A DNA stretch of 64,000 bases from Bog-756 sp963837805 (GTDB taxonomy: Bacteria; Actinomycetota; Acidimicrobiia; Acidimicrobiales; RAAP-2). How positions within the stretch are numbered: position 1 is the first letter of the stretch; each line of letters opens with the position of its first letter. The stretch covers positions 124,001 to 188,000 of the forward strand of contig CAWIOU010000003.1 of the NCBI GenBank assembly GCA_963837805.1, written 5' to 3'. The translations under genes were made by a program, and so were the position numbers. Positions 34,224-42,343 of this stretch are shown here, in pieces. The notes under the pieces are model-generated. The model was not told the origin of the DNA. It ran no database searches and was given only the letters and a program-made list of their open reading frames with translations.

Positions 34224-34452
34224 GATCGGGATCGTCGAGCGTGGCGATACCCGCCGAGTAGGCGCCTGTCGCAAGCACTCTCCGGACCTCAGCCTTCGCT
34301 TTGTCGATGCCACCTGGCAGCACTAACGCGGCATCACCCAGGTCAATGAAGGCGACCGCCCCACCTTCTTCAATTCCCCAACGATGCCGAAGCTCAGCCG
34401 GAAGGCTTGTCTGTCCTCGCTGAGAAACTTTTGCTGTGACAACGTGAGCCAT
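34213..34452 (-). CDS. AbrB/MazE/SpoVT-type antitoxin
   Basis: A 79-residue protein with a swapped-hairpin AbrB domain at about 3-44: VTAKVSQRGQTSLPAELRHRWGI, then GGAVAFIDLGDAALVLPG. The remaining 35 residues, KAKAEVRRVLATGAY onward, would bind the toxin. A -10-like TACAAT ends 6 bp before the ATG, so translation is probably leaderless. It likely represses its own operon with the PIN protein. Confidence 0.8.
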   Translation of the reverse strand: MAHVVTAKVSQRGQTSLPAELRHRWGIEEGGAVAFIDLGDAALVLPGGIDKAKAEVRRVLATGAYSAGIATLDDPDLAL

Positions 34453-34458
34453 GAGTGC

Positions 34459-34464
34459 ATTGTA
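34459..34464 (-). promoter_or_regulatory. -10 element of a probable leaderless promoter
   Basis: TACAAT on the minus strand, separated by 6 nt (GCACTC) from the antitoxin ATG at 34452. That spacing would start the transcript at or next to the A of the start codon, a common arrangement in actinobacteria. The -35 is not clear. Confidence 0.45.
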
Positions 34465-34600
34465 CAGGCCCGGGCGTTACAAGGTGAGCTGCGGATTTGA
34501 CCAGCTCCAGCCATTGGAGGATAAGGCGCCACTCAGCCGCGGCTGGCGTCGTCACGAACGCGATTGCTCAGCCGGAGAACCTGAGGACAAGCAGGCACGA

Positions 34601-34624
34601 ACCCTCAGCTTCCGTGCTGAGGGT
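34601..34624. terminator. Dispersed hairpin family copy
   Basis: A perfect 9-bp stem (ACCCTCAGC with GCTGAGGGT) around TTCCGT, the longest stem of the family. It lies in the long gap after the minus-strand gene ending at 34821, so it could terminate it. Confidence 0.6.
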
Positions 34625-34820
34625 CGAATCCTGTCAGAGCCCGGTCAGTCTTTCGGTGGAGAGATAGGGAGACCAGGCCCGAAGAGCCCCCAAAACCGTC
34701 GGGAGCCGGGCGGCCGAGCCCCGTCCGGACGGGGAAACGGACACGACGATCGCCCGGGCGTATTGGCAATGCACGAGTGAGGCAGGGTGATGATCGGTTG
34801 TTCTGATTTGCTATCAACCG

Positions 34821-35087
34821 CTATTGCTCGAGGTTCACGACTTCCATGATGTCTTGCGACGAAGGCACTATGCCGACCTCTTGGAGAACGGGCATCAGGA
34901 ACTTCCCGAAGGCGTCGTAACTCTCCTTGGAATCCCAGATCTCAAAGACCATGAGTTGCCCATCTTCCCCAAAACAGGAGTGGTGCTTGCGTCCCTGTAG
35001 GTCTGCTCCAGAAGCGTCCAAGCCCTTGCGAGCCTTGTTGTATTGCTCAACGGTCAACGTCTCAGGCTTCACGTATACAGCGATCAC
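34821..35087 (-). CDS. Dimeric alpha/beta-barrel (ABM-like) small protein, paralogue
   Basis: An 88-residue paralogue of the 16824-17096 protein: both share MIA-Y at the start and the H-x-CFGEDGQL, VF-x-W-x-S core, ending in VVNLEQ here. GTG 35087 follows GGGAG. The family looks like an ABM relative with an invariant His-x-Cys pair. It stands alone on its strand with no regulator adjacent. Confidence 0.7.
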   Translation of the reverse strand: MIAVYVKPETLTVEQYNKARKGLDASGADLQGRKHHSCFGEDGQLMVFEIWDSKESYDAFGKFLMPVLQEVGIVPSSQDIMEVVNLEQ

Positions 35088-35468
35088 GGTGGACTCCCAT
35101 TGTCTAGATGTGCTTTCTCACGCCTTATGGCGGCGTCATGCGGGTGAACACACACGTCAGCAGGCGACATGGCCACCGAAGACATCAAGAAAGAGATACG
35201 GCTAGGCGAACCTCGTCCAAGAGTAAAGGTCAGCAGTTCCTCGACACCTGCGACCCGAAGGCCGTTAGGGATGTGTGAATCCTCTCGAGGCGACCATAAC
35301 AGGTGGCTTCGATAGTCGCTCTCGGGTGTCCCCGTTCACCGAATATGCCTGTCCCGAGACATATCTGAACCACCAGGTCTACTCAGCTCCAAATCGGTAT
35401 CAGCGACGCCGGCTGCTGAGCCTTCGGGTGCGACGGTTTAGCTGGGCCATCATCGTAGGATCCTGAGC
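35088..35468. other. Gap without a recognisable gene
   Basis: About 380 bp between the dimeric-barrel gene (minus) and the VOC gene (plus), thus a divergent promoter region. I see no obvious operator palindrome and no coding frame. Confidence 0.35.
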
Positions 35469-35840
35469 GTGAGCCTCGAATGGGAACAGACGAACGTTGA
35501 TGCCAAGGATCCAGTGTCGCTGGGACGATGGTGGCAGCAAGCGCTCCTGTGGGTCGTCGTCGACGAAGCACCCGACACTTTCGAGATTCGTCCGGCACCG
35601 GACCGGCTACCCGGTCTGCTATTTGTCCGGGTACCGGAGGCAAAGGCGGTCAAGAACCGGCTCCACCTCGACTTCCGCCCCGACGATCAGGATTCTGTGG
35701 TCGATCGTCTGCTCGCGCTGGGGGCTACACGGGTAGACATTGGGCAAGGTGAGAAGTCATGGGTCGTTCTCGCCGACCCAGAGGGAAACGAGTTCTGCGT
35801 GCTCGGCGAGCGGTCATTGAGGGATCGGCAGGAACCCTAG
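35469..35840 (+). CDS. VOC (glyoxalase/bleomycin resistance-like) family protein
   Basis: A 123-residue protein. The pattern VDAKDPVSLGRWWQQALLW, HLDFRPDDQDSVVDRLLALGAT and VVLADPEGNEFCVLGE is the VOC fold with the usual DPEGNEFC ending. The likely metal ligands are H66 and the late E109. Substrate unknown. A distinct VOC gene is at 40483-40848. Confidence 0.85.
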   Translation: MSLEWEQTNVDAKDPVSLGRWWQQALLWVVVDEAPDTFEIRPAPDRLPGLLFVRVPEAKAVKNRLHLDFRPDDQDSVVDRLLALGATRVDIGQGEKSWVVLADPEGNEFCVLGERSLRDRQEP

Positions 35841-36236
35841 CCATCCCCTGGCCAACTGCCCCGTTCACCAGCGAATAGAACGGGCCCCATTCGGTTCGCT
35901 TCTCCTGGCTGATCCATTGGGGGTTGTGTCGCGCATGGGTTCAAAGGTGGCTGTTTGCGACCTCTACCACTGCATCGACTACCTCACCAGTCCAGCCCTC
36001 ATGGCGAACCAGGGATTGGCTTAGCTGCGCAGATCCAGAGTCATTGGTCCTCAGCCTGATCAGGACTGTGCCAATCAGTTTCACGAAGCGGATACTGATC
36101 AGGGGTATCTCAGATTTAGTTGTACCAACAACCATGTGTTGATCGCCGACGTCACCGAGGTTTGGGCAGGCTTGAGGCGGGGAATAAATGGGCAACTGGG
36201 GTTGGAAATCGTGGAATGCGGCGAATAGGGGGAGCA
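35841..36236. other. Gap without a recognisable gene
   Basis: About 395 bp upstream of the large repeat surface protein. I see no coding frame of quality; the ribosome site GGGGGAG of the next gene is at 36228-36234. Confidence 0.35.
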
Positions 36237-38840
36237 ATGGGGAGGCATACGGCGGGATTGGGCGGCCGGGCGCTCTGCGTCCTATCGGCTGTCAGTGCGG
36301 TTGCGCTGGGAACGTCGGTATTCGTTCCACCGGCCTATGCATCGGTCACCGCGCCCAGAGCGCCTACACAAGTCGCGGCCGCCCCCGGAAATGGTTCGGC
36401 GGTCGTCAAGTGGAAGGCTCCGGTGAACAACGGGGGGAGTGCCATCACGGGCTATCTCGTCAGATCGACTCCAGGGTCCAAGACCTGCAAGACCACGGGA
36501 GCCAAGACCTGCACCATTCGCGGGCTAAAGAACGGCACCAACTACACCGTGACGGTGAAAGCCCGTAACAAAGCGGGATTAGGCACGGCCTCAGTCCCTG
36601 CCAGGGTGAAGCCAGGAGTGCCCTTGGCTCCCAGGAAGGTAAGAGCAGCTGGCGCTAACGCTCGGGCAAGGGTCACCTGGACCGCTCCAGCCAGTAACGG
36701 GAGTCCGATCAGTAAGTACACGGTGAAGTCGATCCCGGGGTCCAAGACGTGTACGGGGCACATCACCGCCTGCACGGTGACGGGCCTCTCGAACGGTACT
36801 CCCTACAGGTTCAAGGTGACCGCCACCAACGCCAGGGGAACCGGGGCCGCATCGGTACTCTCCAACAAGGTCACTCCGCACCGGCGGGCAACGCTCACCA
36901 TCACCGCGTCGAGCGGGAGCCAGACTTTCGGGGGCTCGGTACCCACGATCTCGGCCGAGTACTCGGGCTTCGTCAACGGCGACACCACGGCCGACCTCAC
37001 CACCCTCCCCATCTGCGTCTCGGGCACCACCAGGTCGTCACCGGTGGGCACGTACACCAGCTCGTGCTCGGGAGCAGTCGACCCCAAGTACAACATCGTC
37101 TACGTCGACGGCACGACCGCGGTGGACTTGGCCACCCTCACAATCACCGCCTCGAATGGGAGTCAAACCTTCGGGGGTCTGCTCCCCACCATCTCGGCCC
37201 AGTACTCGGGCTTCGTCGACGGCGACACCCCGGTCGACCTCACCTCCCTGCCCACCTGCGTCTCGGGCACCACCAATTCGTCGCCGGTGGTGGGCAACTA
37301 CCTGAGCTCGTGCGCGGGGGCGGTCGACCCGAACTACACCATCGACTATGTCGACGGCACGACCACGGTGAACCCGGCAACGCTCACCATCACCGCCTCG
37401 AGTGAGAGTCAGATCTTCGGGGGCCTGGTGCCCACCATCTCGGCCGAGTACTTGGGCTTCGCCGACTTCGACACCCCGGCCGACCTCACCTCCCTGCCCA
37501 CCTGCGTTTCGGGCACCACCGGCTCATCACCGGTGGGCACGTACACCAGCTCGTGCTCGGGAGCGGCCGAACCCAACTACATCATCGACTATGTCGATGG
37601 CAGTACCACGGTCACTCCGCACTTCCTGCCAACACTCACCATCACCGCCTCGAATGGGAGCCAGGCCTTCGGGGGCCTGGTGCCGACTGTCACGGCCGGG
37701 TACTCGGGCTTCGTCGACGGCGACACCCCGGCCGACCTGACTACCCTGCCCACCTGCGTTCCGGGCACGATCAGCTCGTCGCCGGTGGTGGGCAACTACC
37801 TGAGCTCGTGCTCAGGAGCGGTCGACCCCAACTACAACATTGTCTACGTCGACGGCACAACGGCGGTGAACCCGGCCATCCTCACCATTACCGCCTCGAA
37901 TGGGAGCCAGACCTTCGGGGGCTTGGTGCCCACCACCTCTCCCCTGTACGTGGGCTTTGTTGACGGTGACACCCCGACAGACCTCACCACCCTGCCCACC
38001 TGCGTCCCGGGCACCACCAGCTTGTCACCGGTGCTGGGCAGCTACAGCAGCTCGTGCGCGGGGGCGGTCGACCCGAATTACACCATCGGCTACGTCGACG
38101 GAACGACCACGGTGAACCCGGCCATCCTCACCATCACCGGCTCGGATGGGAGCCAGACCTTCGGGGGCCTGCTGCCCACCATCTCGCCCCAGTACTCGGG
38201 CTTCGTCAACGGTGATACCCCCGCCGACCTCACGGCTCTGCCCACCTGCGTCCCGGGCACCACCAGCTTGTCACCGGTGCTGGGCAGCTACAGCAGCTCG
38301 TGCGCGGGGGCGGTCGACCCGAATTACACCATCGGCTACGTCGACGGAACGACCACGGTGAACCCGGCCATCCTCACCATCACCGCCTCGAACGGGAGCC
38401 AGACCTTCGGGGGCCTGCTGCCCACCATCTCGCCCCAGTACTCGGGCTTCGTCAACGGTGATACCCCCGCCGACCTCACGGCTCTGCCCACCTGCGTCCC
38501 GGGCACCACCAGCTTGTCACCGGTGCTGGGCAGCTACCTGAGCTCCTGCTCGGGGGCGGTCGATCCCAACTACAGCATCGACTATGTCGACGGAACGACC
38601 ACGGTGAACCCGGCCATCCTCACCATCACGGCAAACCCGGAGGTCAAACTCGTTGGCGCCCCGGATCCCGCACTGACTTTCGTTGCTGTTGGCTTAATCG
38701 GTACCGGCAAGACGACTGGATCCCTCACCAGGGCTCCTGGTGAGGTGCCTGGTGTTTATGCCATCGAACAGGGCACTCTCACCGCCGGACCGAATTACAC
38801 CATCGTCTACGTCGGCAGCCTCCTGACCATCCTGCTTTGA
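36237..38840 (+). CDS. Surface protein with two FnIII domains and tandem MBG repeats
   Basis: An 867-residue protein; ATG 36237 follows GGGGGAG. Signal peptide residues 1-36 (ending VPPAYA). Two fibronectin type III domains follow (about 40-215; PTQVAAAPGNGSAVVKWKAP and NGTPYRFKVTATNARG). The rest is tandem MBG-type repeats of about 80 residues: LTITASNGSQTFGGLVPT, FVDGDTPADLTTLPTC, then SSCSGAVDPNY and YVDGTTTVNP. Two cysteines per repeat probably pair. Seven full repeats and a divergent last one are seen; no C-terminal anchor. Such MBG domains are found in adhesive surface proteins. Confidence 0.8.
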   Translation: MGRHTAGLGGRALCVLSAVSAVALGTSVFVPPAYASVTAPRAPTQVAAAPGNGSAVVKWKAPVNNGGSAITGYLVRSTPGSKTCKTTGAKTCTIRGLKNGTNYTVTVKARNKAGLGTASVPARVKPGVPLAPRKVRAAGANARARVTWTAPASNGSPISKYTVKSIPGSKTCTGHITACTVTGLSNGTPYRFKVTATNARGTGAASVLSNKVTPHRRATLTITASSGSQTFGGSVPTISAEYSGFVNGDTTADLTTLPICVSGTTRSSPVGTYTSSCSGAVDPKYNIVYVDGTTAVDLATLTITASNGSQTFGGLLPTISAQYSGFVDGDTPVDLTSLPTCVSGTTNSSPVVGNYLSSCAGAVDPNYTIDYVDGTTTVNPATLTITASSESQIFGGLVPTISAEYLGFADFDTPADLTSLPTCVSGTTGSSPVGTYTSSCSGAAEPNYIIDYVDGSTTVTPHFLPTLTITASNGSQAFGGLVPTVTAGYSGFVDGDTPADLTTLPTCVPGTISSSPVVGNYLSSCSGAVDPNYNIVYVDGTTAVNPAILTITASNGSQTFGGLVPTTSPLYVGFVDGDTPTDLTTLPTCVPGTTSLSPVLGSYSSSCAGAVDPNYTIGYVDGTTTVNPAILTITGSDGSQTFGGLLPTISPQYSGFVNGDTPADLTALPTCVPGTTSLSPVLGSYSSSCAGAVDPNYTIGYVDGTTTVNPAILTITASNGSQTFGGLLPTISPQYSGFVNGDTPADLTALPTCVPGTTSLSPVLGSYLSSCSGAVDPNYSIDYVDGTTTVNPAILTITANPEVKLVGAPDPALTFVAVGLIGTGKTTGSLTRAPGEVPGVYAIEQGTLTAGPNYTIVYVGSLLTILL
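36888..38620. repeat. Coding tandem repeats of about 240-250 bp
   Basis: The sequence CTCACCATCACCGCC recurs roughly every 240-252 bp. The last three units (from about 37870, 38116 and 38362) are exactly 246 bp and nearly identical in DNA, indicating recent duplication within the MBG-repeat protein. Confidence 0.9.
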
Positions 38841-38869
38841 CAGAATCCCGGTGGCTGCAGGCCAGCGCG

Positions 38870-38892
38870 ACATCAGCTTCATAGGTCGATGT
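38870..38892. terminator. Degenerate dispersed hairpin copy
   Basis: ACATCAGC and GTCGATGT flank TTCATAG, the same loop as the copy at 58811. The arms pair at five outer bases only. It follows the stop of the large surface-protein gene by 30 bp. Confidence 0.35.
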
Positions 38893-38915
38893 CCTCAGCT
38901 GTGCATCAGCTGGGG
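38893..38915. terminator. Dispersed hairpin copy, long loop
   Basis: CCTCAGC and GCTGGGG flank a 9-nt loop TGTGCATCA; one G-T pair in the stem. It is immediately adjacent to the previous copy. Confidence 0.4.
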
Positions 38916-39208
38916 CGCATGACGAACAATAAGCTCGTACAACTGAGAGCCGTGAACCGAGGTGCCACCGTGCGCCTCCCCACGGCCCCTCATCCGGGGG
39001 CAGGCGTAGCAGGAGGTCGACCGGGGAGACAGCAAAAGGGTGAGTTGCCCGACTTCGCCAGGCCCAACTCGCAATCACGCACCAGATGATCAGCGGCAGG
39101 CGGCTACTGGGTGGGGAACCAGTTGTTTGCACCTACTCAGCGTCCCTGCCCACCAGCCCCTCTTACCCGCAATCAGGTGCCGGTCAGTCACCTGTAAGGA
39201 TCAGGGCC

Positions 39209-39451
39209 GTGAAGTTTCGATTGGGGATCATTCTCTGGGCCTTGTCCTGGGTCCCATATGGCTTGATTCTCGGTTTGTCCGGTCCATCCCTAACCATCGC
39301 ATGGACGGTGGAGATACTTCTCGGAATCACGGGGCTTGCTATCGCCGGGACCGAGTTCGCTCAAGCGGTCAAGGACAAGGGCTGGAAAGGCGCCCCCGCC
39401 GTTGCCTGGAGGTCCCTGGCCCACGGAAAGGGCATCGAAGCCAGCGAGTAG
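39209..39451 (+). CDS. Small two-helix membrane protein
   Basis: An 80-residue protein from GTG 39209 behind TAAGGATCAGG; the extension to 39086 is not credible. KFRLGIILWALSWVPYGLILGL and SLTIAWTVEILLGITGLAIAG are two transmembrane helices, followed by a soluble tail (FAQAVKDKGWKG). The family is not recognised; it could be a holin-like or PspC-like protein, but nothing supports either. Confidence 0.5.
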   Translation: MKFRLGIILWALSWVPYGLILGLSGPSLTIAWTVEILLGITGLAIAGTEFAQAVKDKGWKGAPAVAWRSLAHGKGIEASE

Positions 39452-39790
39452 TCGTCCGAATGTTCGCTATCGCAGGAATGGCCGTGGCACTCCCACTGAG
39501 CTGGTCAATCAACGAACGTCATGAAGACCGGCGGTTCCTTTGGTGTCTCATGTGCCGTATGACCATTCCAAAGACAACGATTGCCGCCACGTCCGTAAGA
39601 GCTACGGCCCAAGGGGTCAGTCCAACGATGTGAGTCGAGGTAACAACCCGGTGCTCCCTCGACCGCATTGACATCGCGATCGTAGCGCCGAGGGGTCCCA
39701 CGCCGTCGAGCCTACATATGGTCATTGTTACCATGCTCGCTCAGACATCGTAGAGAGCCGTAGCCTCTAGATGCCGAGGAGGTCAGACAC
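39452..39790. other. Gap without a recognisable gene
   Basis: About 340 bp between converging genes. Short frames exist, none with a motif. Confidence 0.35.
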
Positions 39791-40111
39791 TCAGCCGTCT
39801 TGGCTCATCAGAGGCGTCAGCGACCAGGCAGCGACGACCGACAACGGAACATCGAGGGTGATTCGCACGGGATTACGCCGGGCAGACCGTAGATACTCCT
39901 CGACGAGGCTGGGCACCTCTTTGACCCGCCTCTTGATCACCATCATGAGAGCCCGGTCGTCGATGTCTTCGCTCACCTTGCCCATGGGCAATTGGTACAC
40001 GATGGTCCAACGTCCAGAGGCAACGCTCAGGTCTGCCCTCGTCGCCGCCCGAGGCGGCAGGGCCAAAAGTGGAAATCGGCCGCCAGTCGGCTCGCCACGC
40101 ACCTTGGTCAC
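39791..40111 (-). CDS. Hypothetical protein
   Basis: A possible 106-residue protein from GTG 40111. It contains GRWTIVYQLPMGKVSEDIDDRALM and VPSLVEEYLRSARRNP, which reads like a natural helical protein, while the long opposite-strand frame (39771-40613) is rich in Arg/Ser/Thr and looks like a shadow. No family is recognised and the ribosome site is weak. Confidence 0.35.
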   Translation of the reverse strand: MTKVRGEPTGGRFPLLALPPRAATRADLSVASGRWTIVYQLPMGKVSEDIDDRALMMVIKRRVKEVPSLVEEYLRSARRNPVRITLDVPLSVVAAWSLTPLMSQDG

Positions 40112-40482
40112 GCTATCGGTGTCTGCTCAACTGATGACGATCGCGTCACTGGCAGTGTCTGCGTCGGTGCGGTCCGCGACTTCCGGCTCCGTGGGTTCGC
40201 CGTTGGTTCTCATGATCCCGGTGCGTCGTTACTGCGTCGGAACCAGGTCCAGTGAAGGGGGGAGAGTTCACCGGACCTGGTTCCTAGCGCCACATCACGC
40301 AGCGGTTCCGCCACCACATTCTTTGTACCCCGTCGAGGAAAAGTTGTCTGTCTCGGTGGAGACACCACGATCCAGGAAACCCGAGGGCGAAAATAGGGCG
40401 ATTCCGCCCATTCAGCGCGCGCCGATGATCGTGCGAGAATCCGTGAAACTGACGTTGGTGCCCCCCGCACGAAGGAGAAGGC
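40112..40482. other. Gap without a recognisable gene
   Basis: About 370 bp upstream of the hypothetical gene and downstream of the VOC gene on the same strand. It includes two copies of AACCAGGTCC-like sequence near 40241 and 40277 (CCAGGTCCAGTG and ACCTGGTTCC) that form an inverted repeat and could terminate the VOC transcript. Confidence 0.35.
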
Positions 40483-40848
40483 TCACCACTCGACGCCGGT
40501 GGAGAGACAGAACTCGTTGTCCTCTGGATCTGCCATCGTTACCCAGTGGGTCGACCCGAAGTTCCGGACGCCGGCATGGAGCCGCCGGGCGCCGAGAGTC
40601 TCGAGCCGGTTGACCTCGGCCTCGACATCATCGGTGACGATGTCCACGTGCATACGGTTCTTCTCGGCCTTCGGCTCCGGGACCCGCTGGAGAAGGAGCG
40701 GGAAGGCGTTGGCGACCGGGGGCACAAGGACCGCCAACGATGGCTCCGAGTAGTACACGCGGTAACCAAGCGCCTCACGCCAGAACCCCATCAGGCTTTC
40801 CGGGTCAGAACAGTCAAGGACAATCTCCAGCGCTGCACCTCGGCCCAT
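40483..40848 (-). CDS. VOC family protein
   Basis: A 121-residue protein; ATG 40848 is preceded by a strong AGGAGGT. IVLDCSDPESLMGFWREALGYR, HVDIVTDDVEAEVNRLETLGAR and VTMADPEDNEFCLS are typical VOC segments. H71 and the late Glu are probable metal ligands. The substrate is not known. It is more distant from the 35469-35840 VOC protein than from general family members, so this is not a recent duplicate. Confidence 0.85.
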   Translation of the reverse strand: MGRGAALEIVLDCSDPESLMGFWREALGYRVYYSEPSLAVLVPPVANAFPLLLQRVPEPKAEKNRMHVDIVTDDVEAEVNRLETLGARRLHAGVRNFGSTHWVTMADPEDNEFCLSTGVEW

Positions 40849-41070
40849 GCTTTTACCTCCTGACAGAGCCAGCTTGGCACAATGCCCGTGTAATCGAAAT
40901 CTTCCTAACACCAGCCTGCACGGCTGAGGGATGGCCTGAGGGTGCCGAAAGGCCACGTTCGACGATGCCACTGAACCGTTGGCATTTAGGGTCACCCATC
41001 GGCCTGATTTTAGTCAGCGAGGGTTCGTACCGATAAAGGTAAGCAGTGGAGCAAACGACCCGAATTTCCC

Positions 41071-42039
41071 GTGACTAACGGTGAGTCAACGGCCCCTCCG
41101 ATGGTCTCGCGGCCACAGGATACTTCTGGCAGCCCACGGTCGCGACTGATTGCTGCTGCCTGTTTGGGGATCAACTTCCTGGCTTTCGGCCTGGCGGGAT
41201 CAACTCCTGCTTCGGCCGCCCCGGAAGACAAGATCACGATCTGTCACGCGGTCTCATCCATAACGAATCCGTACAGCGAACAGACTGTCAACGCGAACTC
41301 GATCGTCAACGGGAACGGTCACGGTGATCACGCTGGCCCCGTCTTTCCGGCGGTGGATTCGGACGGCAACTGGGGGGACATCATCCCGCCCTTTCGTCAT
41401 AGCGGTGGGACCTTCCCGGGGGTGAACTGGACCTCGGATGGTCAAGCGATTCTCAATGGGGGCTGTGAGGTCGACTTGACGCCGATCCTGCCCGGACCTG
41501 AGCCGACGACTACGACTACCACGCATCCACCGACGGCCACCACGCATCCACCGACGGCCACCACGCATCCACCGACGGCCACCACGCATCCACCGACGGC
41601 CACCACGCATCCACCGACGGCCACCACGCATCCACCGACGGCCACCACGCATCCACCGACGGCCACCACGCATCCACCACCGACGCAACCCGGTGCGACG
41701 ACGACAACGTCGGGCCCTTCCTCTACGACGGTCCCTCCGCATGTGTCGACGCCTCCCACAACGGCCCCTCCGTCTGAACGTCCGCCACCGGTGGTTGACC
41801 CGCCCAATGGGGTAGAGATCACAGGACCCGTAGAGGCCGTGGTCATCGACCCTTCGGACGTGACCTACGATCTCGGGGAGTTAAGCGTGCCGGAGCGCGT
41901 AGCTCTCGAAGCTCAACTCGACCCTCTGGCTGCCACGGGAACCAACCTTGTCCCCATAGGCATCACCGGTCTTCTCATCATCCTGTTGGGTGGCGCGCTC
42001 ATCGCCATCCCAGGTCGGCGTCGTAGGAGCGATCCCTGA
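41071..42039 (+). CDS. Cell-wall-anchored protein with Thr/Pro repeat and LAATG-like sortase signal
   Basis: A 322-residue protein from GTG 41071. Residues 25-50 are a signal peptide (SRLIAAACLGINFLAFGLAGSTPASAA). The domain at about 52-128 (KITICHAVSSITNPYSEQTVNANS to WGDIIPPF) recurs in actinobacterial surface proteins. Then come seven perfect THPPTAT repeats, a Pro/Thr-rich stalk, and the C-terminus LAATGTNL followed by a hydrophobic helix and GRRRRSDP, a sortase-E-type sorting signal. A wall-anchored stalk displaying the N-terminal domain is likely. Confidence 0.8.
   Translation: MTNGESTAPPMVSRPQDTSGSPRSRLIAAACLGINFLAFGLAGSTPASAAPEDKITICHAVSSITNPYSEQTVNANSIVNGNGHGDHAGPVFPAVDSDGNWGDIIPPFRHSGGTFPGVNWTSDGQAILNGGCEVDLTPILPGPEPTTTTTTHPPTATTHPPTATTHPPTATTHPPTATTHPPTATTHPPTATTHPPTATTHPPPTQPGATTTTSGPSSTTVPPHVSTPPTTAPPSERPPPVVDPPNGVEITGPVEAVVIDPSDVTYDLGELSVPERVALEAQLDPLAATGTNLVPIGITGLLIILLGGALIAIPGRRRRSDP
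41521..41667. repeat. Seven identical 21-bp coding repeats
   Basis: The unit ACGCATCCACCGACGGCCAC plus C is repeated seven times without mismatch, with a partial eighth. It encodes THPPTAT repeats. The sequence is prone to slippage, so repeat number may vary. Confidence 0.95.
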
Positions 42040-42343
42040 GCCAGCCGCAGCCGCAGGCAGAGCCGACGTCGCCGAGGCATCCTCATATTGGTGGCCGTGT
42101 TATCGGCAGCATGGCGTACGGGGGAGGATCAACCTATTCGGTTGCCTGGATTGACCCGCCCAACCGCTTCCTGCGCGCCTTGGGGCGCGAGCTCGTATCC
42201 AAGCTAAGGGCTGGACCGCAGCACATTCAGAGCGGAAAACTCCCGGCTCCGGATAGCCGAACGGTCAATCGGAGGTATTGCAGACAATACCAATCCGGAC
42301 CCTTGGGCCAGCACCAATAGATGTCGGTCGGAAGGCGGGCAGG
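42040..42343. other. Gap without a recognisable gene
   Basis: About 300 bp between the convergent surface-protein and glycosyltransferase genes. A 69-residue plus frame (42111-42320) has no motif and is not reported as a gene. Confidence 0.35.

Larger units (their letters stand above)
34453..34820. other. Gap without a recognisable gene
   Basis: About 370 bp between the antitoxin start and the end of the next minus-strand gene. It holds the hairpin at 34601-34624; otherwise I see nothing coding. A second smaller CAG/CTG symmetry lies near 34566-34586. Confidence 0.4.
38841..39208. other. Gap with two hairpins
   Basis: About 370 bp. Two degenerate members of the dispersed hairpin family lie at its start, just after the large surface-protein gene. 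I see no gene in the remainder. Confidence 0.4.

Noticed and set aside
34616..34635. T-arm-like GGGTCGAATCC after the hairpin
   Set aside because: Loop and stem lengths do not fit a tRNA, and the upstream hairpin belongs to the dispersed family.
41521..41667. CRISPR-like regular repeats
   Set aside because: The repeats are contiguous without spacers and keep a coding frame; no cas genes are present.
41442..41846. A minus-strand frame with repeated CVVAVGG
   Set aside because: It is the antisense of the 21-bp repeats in the sortase-anchored protein, which has a signal peptide and sorting signal in the plus frame.
42111..42320. A 69-residue plus frame between the stalk protein and the glycosyltransferase
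   Set aside because: No ribosome site, no motif and irregular composition.
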